Origin: Bacteroidetes bacterium 43-16
GTDB taxonomy: Bacteria > Bacteroidota > Bacteroidia > Chitinophagales > Chitinophagaceae
DNA length: 64,000 bases
Direction of reading: 5' to 3'
Assembly (NCBI GenBank): GCA_001897525.1
Contig: MKTB01000003.1
Coordinates: 248,001-312,000, forward strand
This document shows, one piece after another, positions 63,000 to 64,000 of this stretch. How positions within the stretch are numbered: the stretch's first letter is position 1; each line of letters opens with the position of its first letter. Below the pieces are notes generated by a model, which saw only the letters and a program-made list of their open reading frames with translations, was not told the DNA's origin and ran no database searches. The position numbers and the translations under genes were made by a program.

Positions 63000-63045
63000 T
63001 TAAATGCCGTGAGGCCCTGTAAAAACAGGGCCTCACGGCATTTAA
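63000..63045. terminator. Perfect 21-bp bidirectional terminator
   Basis: The arms 63000-63020 and 63025-63045 pair without mismatch around AAAA. The stem is GC-rich in the middle and AT-rich at its base. It lies between convergent genes. Confidence 0.88.
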
Positions 63046-63066
63046 TAGCAAACGAAGACAGTATTT

Positions 63067-64000
63067 CTATTTTACAAATACTGCTTTTTTAGCCTTTTTA
63101 GTGGCCTGGTTGATGATCACATAAACTTTCGGATTGGCATTCATCGCTTCATGCTGCACACTTTTAACGAACATACCATACTTACCTTTAAACACCTCGC
63201 GACCAACGATATCGTAAACGGCTACCAGGTCTTCTTCATTAAAGTCTCCGCTTGTCTTTTTTAAATCCAGCTCCGTCTTATCGGATATAGGGTAAATGAT
63301 GTCGAGGCCGTCATAAGAACCGCAGATAAGATCTCCGCCGGGGTTACGCTCATCCAAACTTGTAGCGACCATTTGCATTTCTATATCCAGATCAGCAATA
63401 TCTAAAGTAGGTGATTCCGGAATAGTGTAAGAGAAATGGCCGACATTCCCACTACCCCTTGGGCAGTAGCAATGAATTTCAGTTGCCTTGTAAAACAGGA
63501 CTTCATCCAGGCCGGCGTTCTTGGAAGCAAAATAATACAGCCCTTCATAGGCACTTATAGGGTTGTGCACAAAACTATAAGTCTTGTCAATATCAAACAT
63601 ATTAAAACTATGGTTAAAGGCTGAAAAATATCCGCCAAATACAGAGGTTTGATAAGTGATACCGTCATGCAGATAGATCAGCGCATTGTTATTGATGGGC
63701 ATAAATTCATCCTGGCCCGGATCATATTTTAACAGTACGTAGAAGGGGGTCATTTCTGTAGAAGATGCTAAATTGGAGCCGAATCCGCCCACGATCAGGA
63801 TCTCTTCATGAGGGCTGGCCAGCTTAATATTGGAAGCAATTCCCTCTGGCCATGGTCCGGGTATATCACTCATTTGGCCATGCGCACCAGTGGACGGATC
63901 GATAGCCACTAGCCCAAAAGTGTGGGAATAGGAGTTTTGATACAATAAATATATTTTCTGGTTGTCCTGAGAAAAATAAGCGGATACTCCTTTGGAGAAG
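63067..64000 (-). CDS. T9SS type-A sorted protein (partial, N-terminus off right edge)
   Basis: The open frame continues upstream past the window edge (codons before TTG 63945 read KGVSAYFSQDNQKIYLL), so this is a 3' fragment of about 311 residues. The visible part looks beta-propeller-like (NQKIYLLYQNSY, GSNLASSTEMTPFYVLLKYD, GLYYFASKNAGLDEVLFYKA). It ends in a type-A sorting domain (about the last 75 residues) with LVAVYDIVGREVFKGKYGMFVKSV and KVYVIINQATKKAKKAVFVK. That domain directs export by the type IX system. The function of the body is not recognised. Confidence 0.82.
   Translation of the reverse strand, partial: FSKGVSAYFSQDNQKIYLLYQNSYSHTFGLVAIDPSTGAHGQMSDIPGPWPEGIASNIKLASPHEEILIVGGFGSNLASSTEMTPFYVLLKYDPGQDEFMPINNNALIYLHDGITYQTSVFGGYFSAFNHSFNMFDIDKTYSFVHNPISAYEGLYYFASKNAGLDEVLFYKATEIHCYCPRGSGNVGHFSYTIPESPTLDIADLDIEMQMVATSLDERNPGGDLICGSYDGLDIIYPISDKTELDLKKTSGDFNEEDLVAVYDIVGREVFKGKYGMFVKSVQHEAMNANPKVYVIINQATKKAKKAVFVK

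Noticed and set aside
1-64000. GC-skew switch near 8.8 kb as support for an origin
   Set aside because: Hand counts on scattered lines gave mixed signs and depended on the genes sampled, so no claim is made; a whole-genome calculation is needed.
1-64000. CRISPR arrays, tRNA or rRNA genes, insertion sequences
   Set aside because: No regularly spaced repeats, cloverleaf arms or transposase-like frames were found on either strand.

Overview
The window looks like a chromosomal segment of a Bacteroidota species, most like the Chitinophagaceae. The signs are type IX secretion (T9SS) C-terminal sorting domains and PorP/SprF proteins, TAnnTTTG-type -7 promoter elements, S46 and S9 exopeptidases, Bacteroidota-type FtsL and HU-CCDC81/SPOR proteins, and little use of Shine-Dalgarno sites. 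No tRNA, rRNA, insertion sequence, prophage or CRISPR array was seen. Genes are dense; only 8700-9114 and 20952-21320 exceed 300 bp without a gene.

Layout. 1-8699 (minus): division and cell-wall (dcw) operon mraZ-rsmH-ftsL-ftsI-murE-mraY-murD-ftsW; ftsW runs off the left edge. 8700-9114: AT-rich control region with two perfect inverted DnaA boxes, a 14-bp palindrome, a 10-bp-phased MraZ-like box array facing mraZ and a second phased GTGG array facing right. 9115-11346 (plus): comF-like gene and a histidine ammonia-lyase. 11408-19031 (minus): six overlapping or abutting genes encoding a MoxR AAA+ ATPase, a vWA/beta-propeller protein, two membrane proteins and two small proteins. This fits the predicted MoxR-vWA-beta-propeller (bpX) ternary systems and is the most unusual locus here. 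19158-25486: OmpA lipoprotein, polyprenyl synthase, an abundant-type OmpA/TSP3 porin, rsmA, a 2-hydroxyacid dehydrogenase and greA.

25568-30668 (minus): membrane protein, 2Fe-2S ferredoxin, MBL hydrolase, RodA and PBP2 (elongasome pair without mreBCD). 30864-46388: a T9SS type-B surface protein, S46 peptidase, FAD oxidoreductase, orphan OmpR-type regulator, PorP/SprF, then a triad of HU-CCDC81/SPOR protein, outer-membrane barrel and a giant TPR protein, a YugP-type metallopeptidase and an RsiV-like secreted protein. 46398-51564: peptide-binding lipoprotein convergent with a dipeptide epimerase (possible murein-peptide recycling), an outer-membrane barrel, ChrA with a problematic start, and a 68-aa protein that resembles a zinc ribbon without its cysteines. 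51634-64000: prmA, a T9SS trio (PorE-like OmpA, PorP/SprF, large type-B adhesin), nadA, S9 peptidase, MBL hydrolase and a T9SS type-A cargo cut by the right edge.

Themes: envelope synthesis (dcw, PBP2/RodA, polyprenyl synthase, SPOR), T9SS surface display and peptide scavenging (S46, S9, SBP, epimerase), with one predicted ATPase-driven conflict or signalling operon inserted among housekeeping genes.
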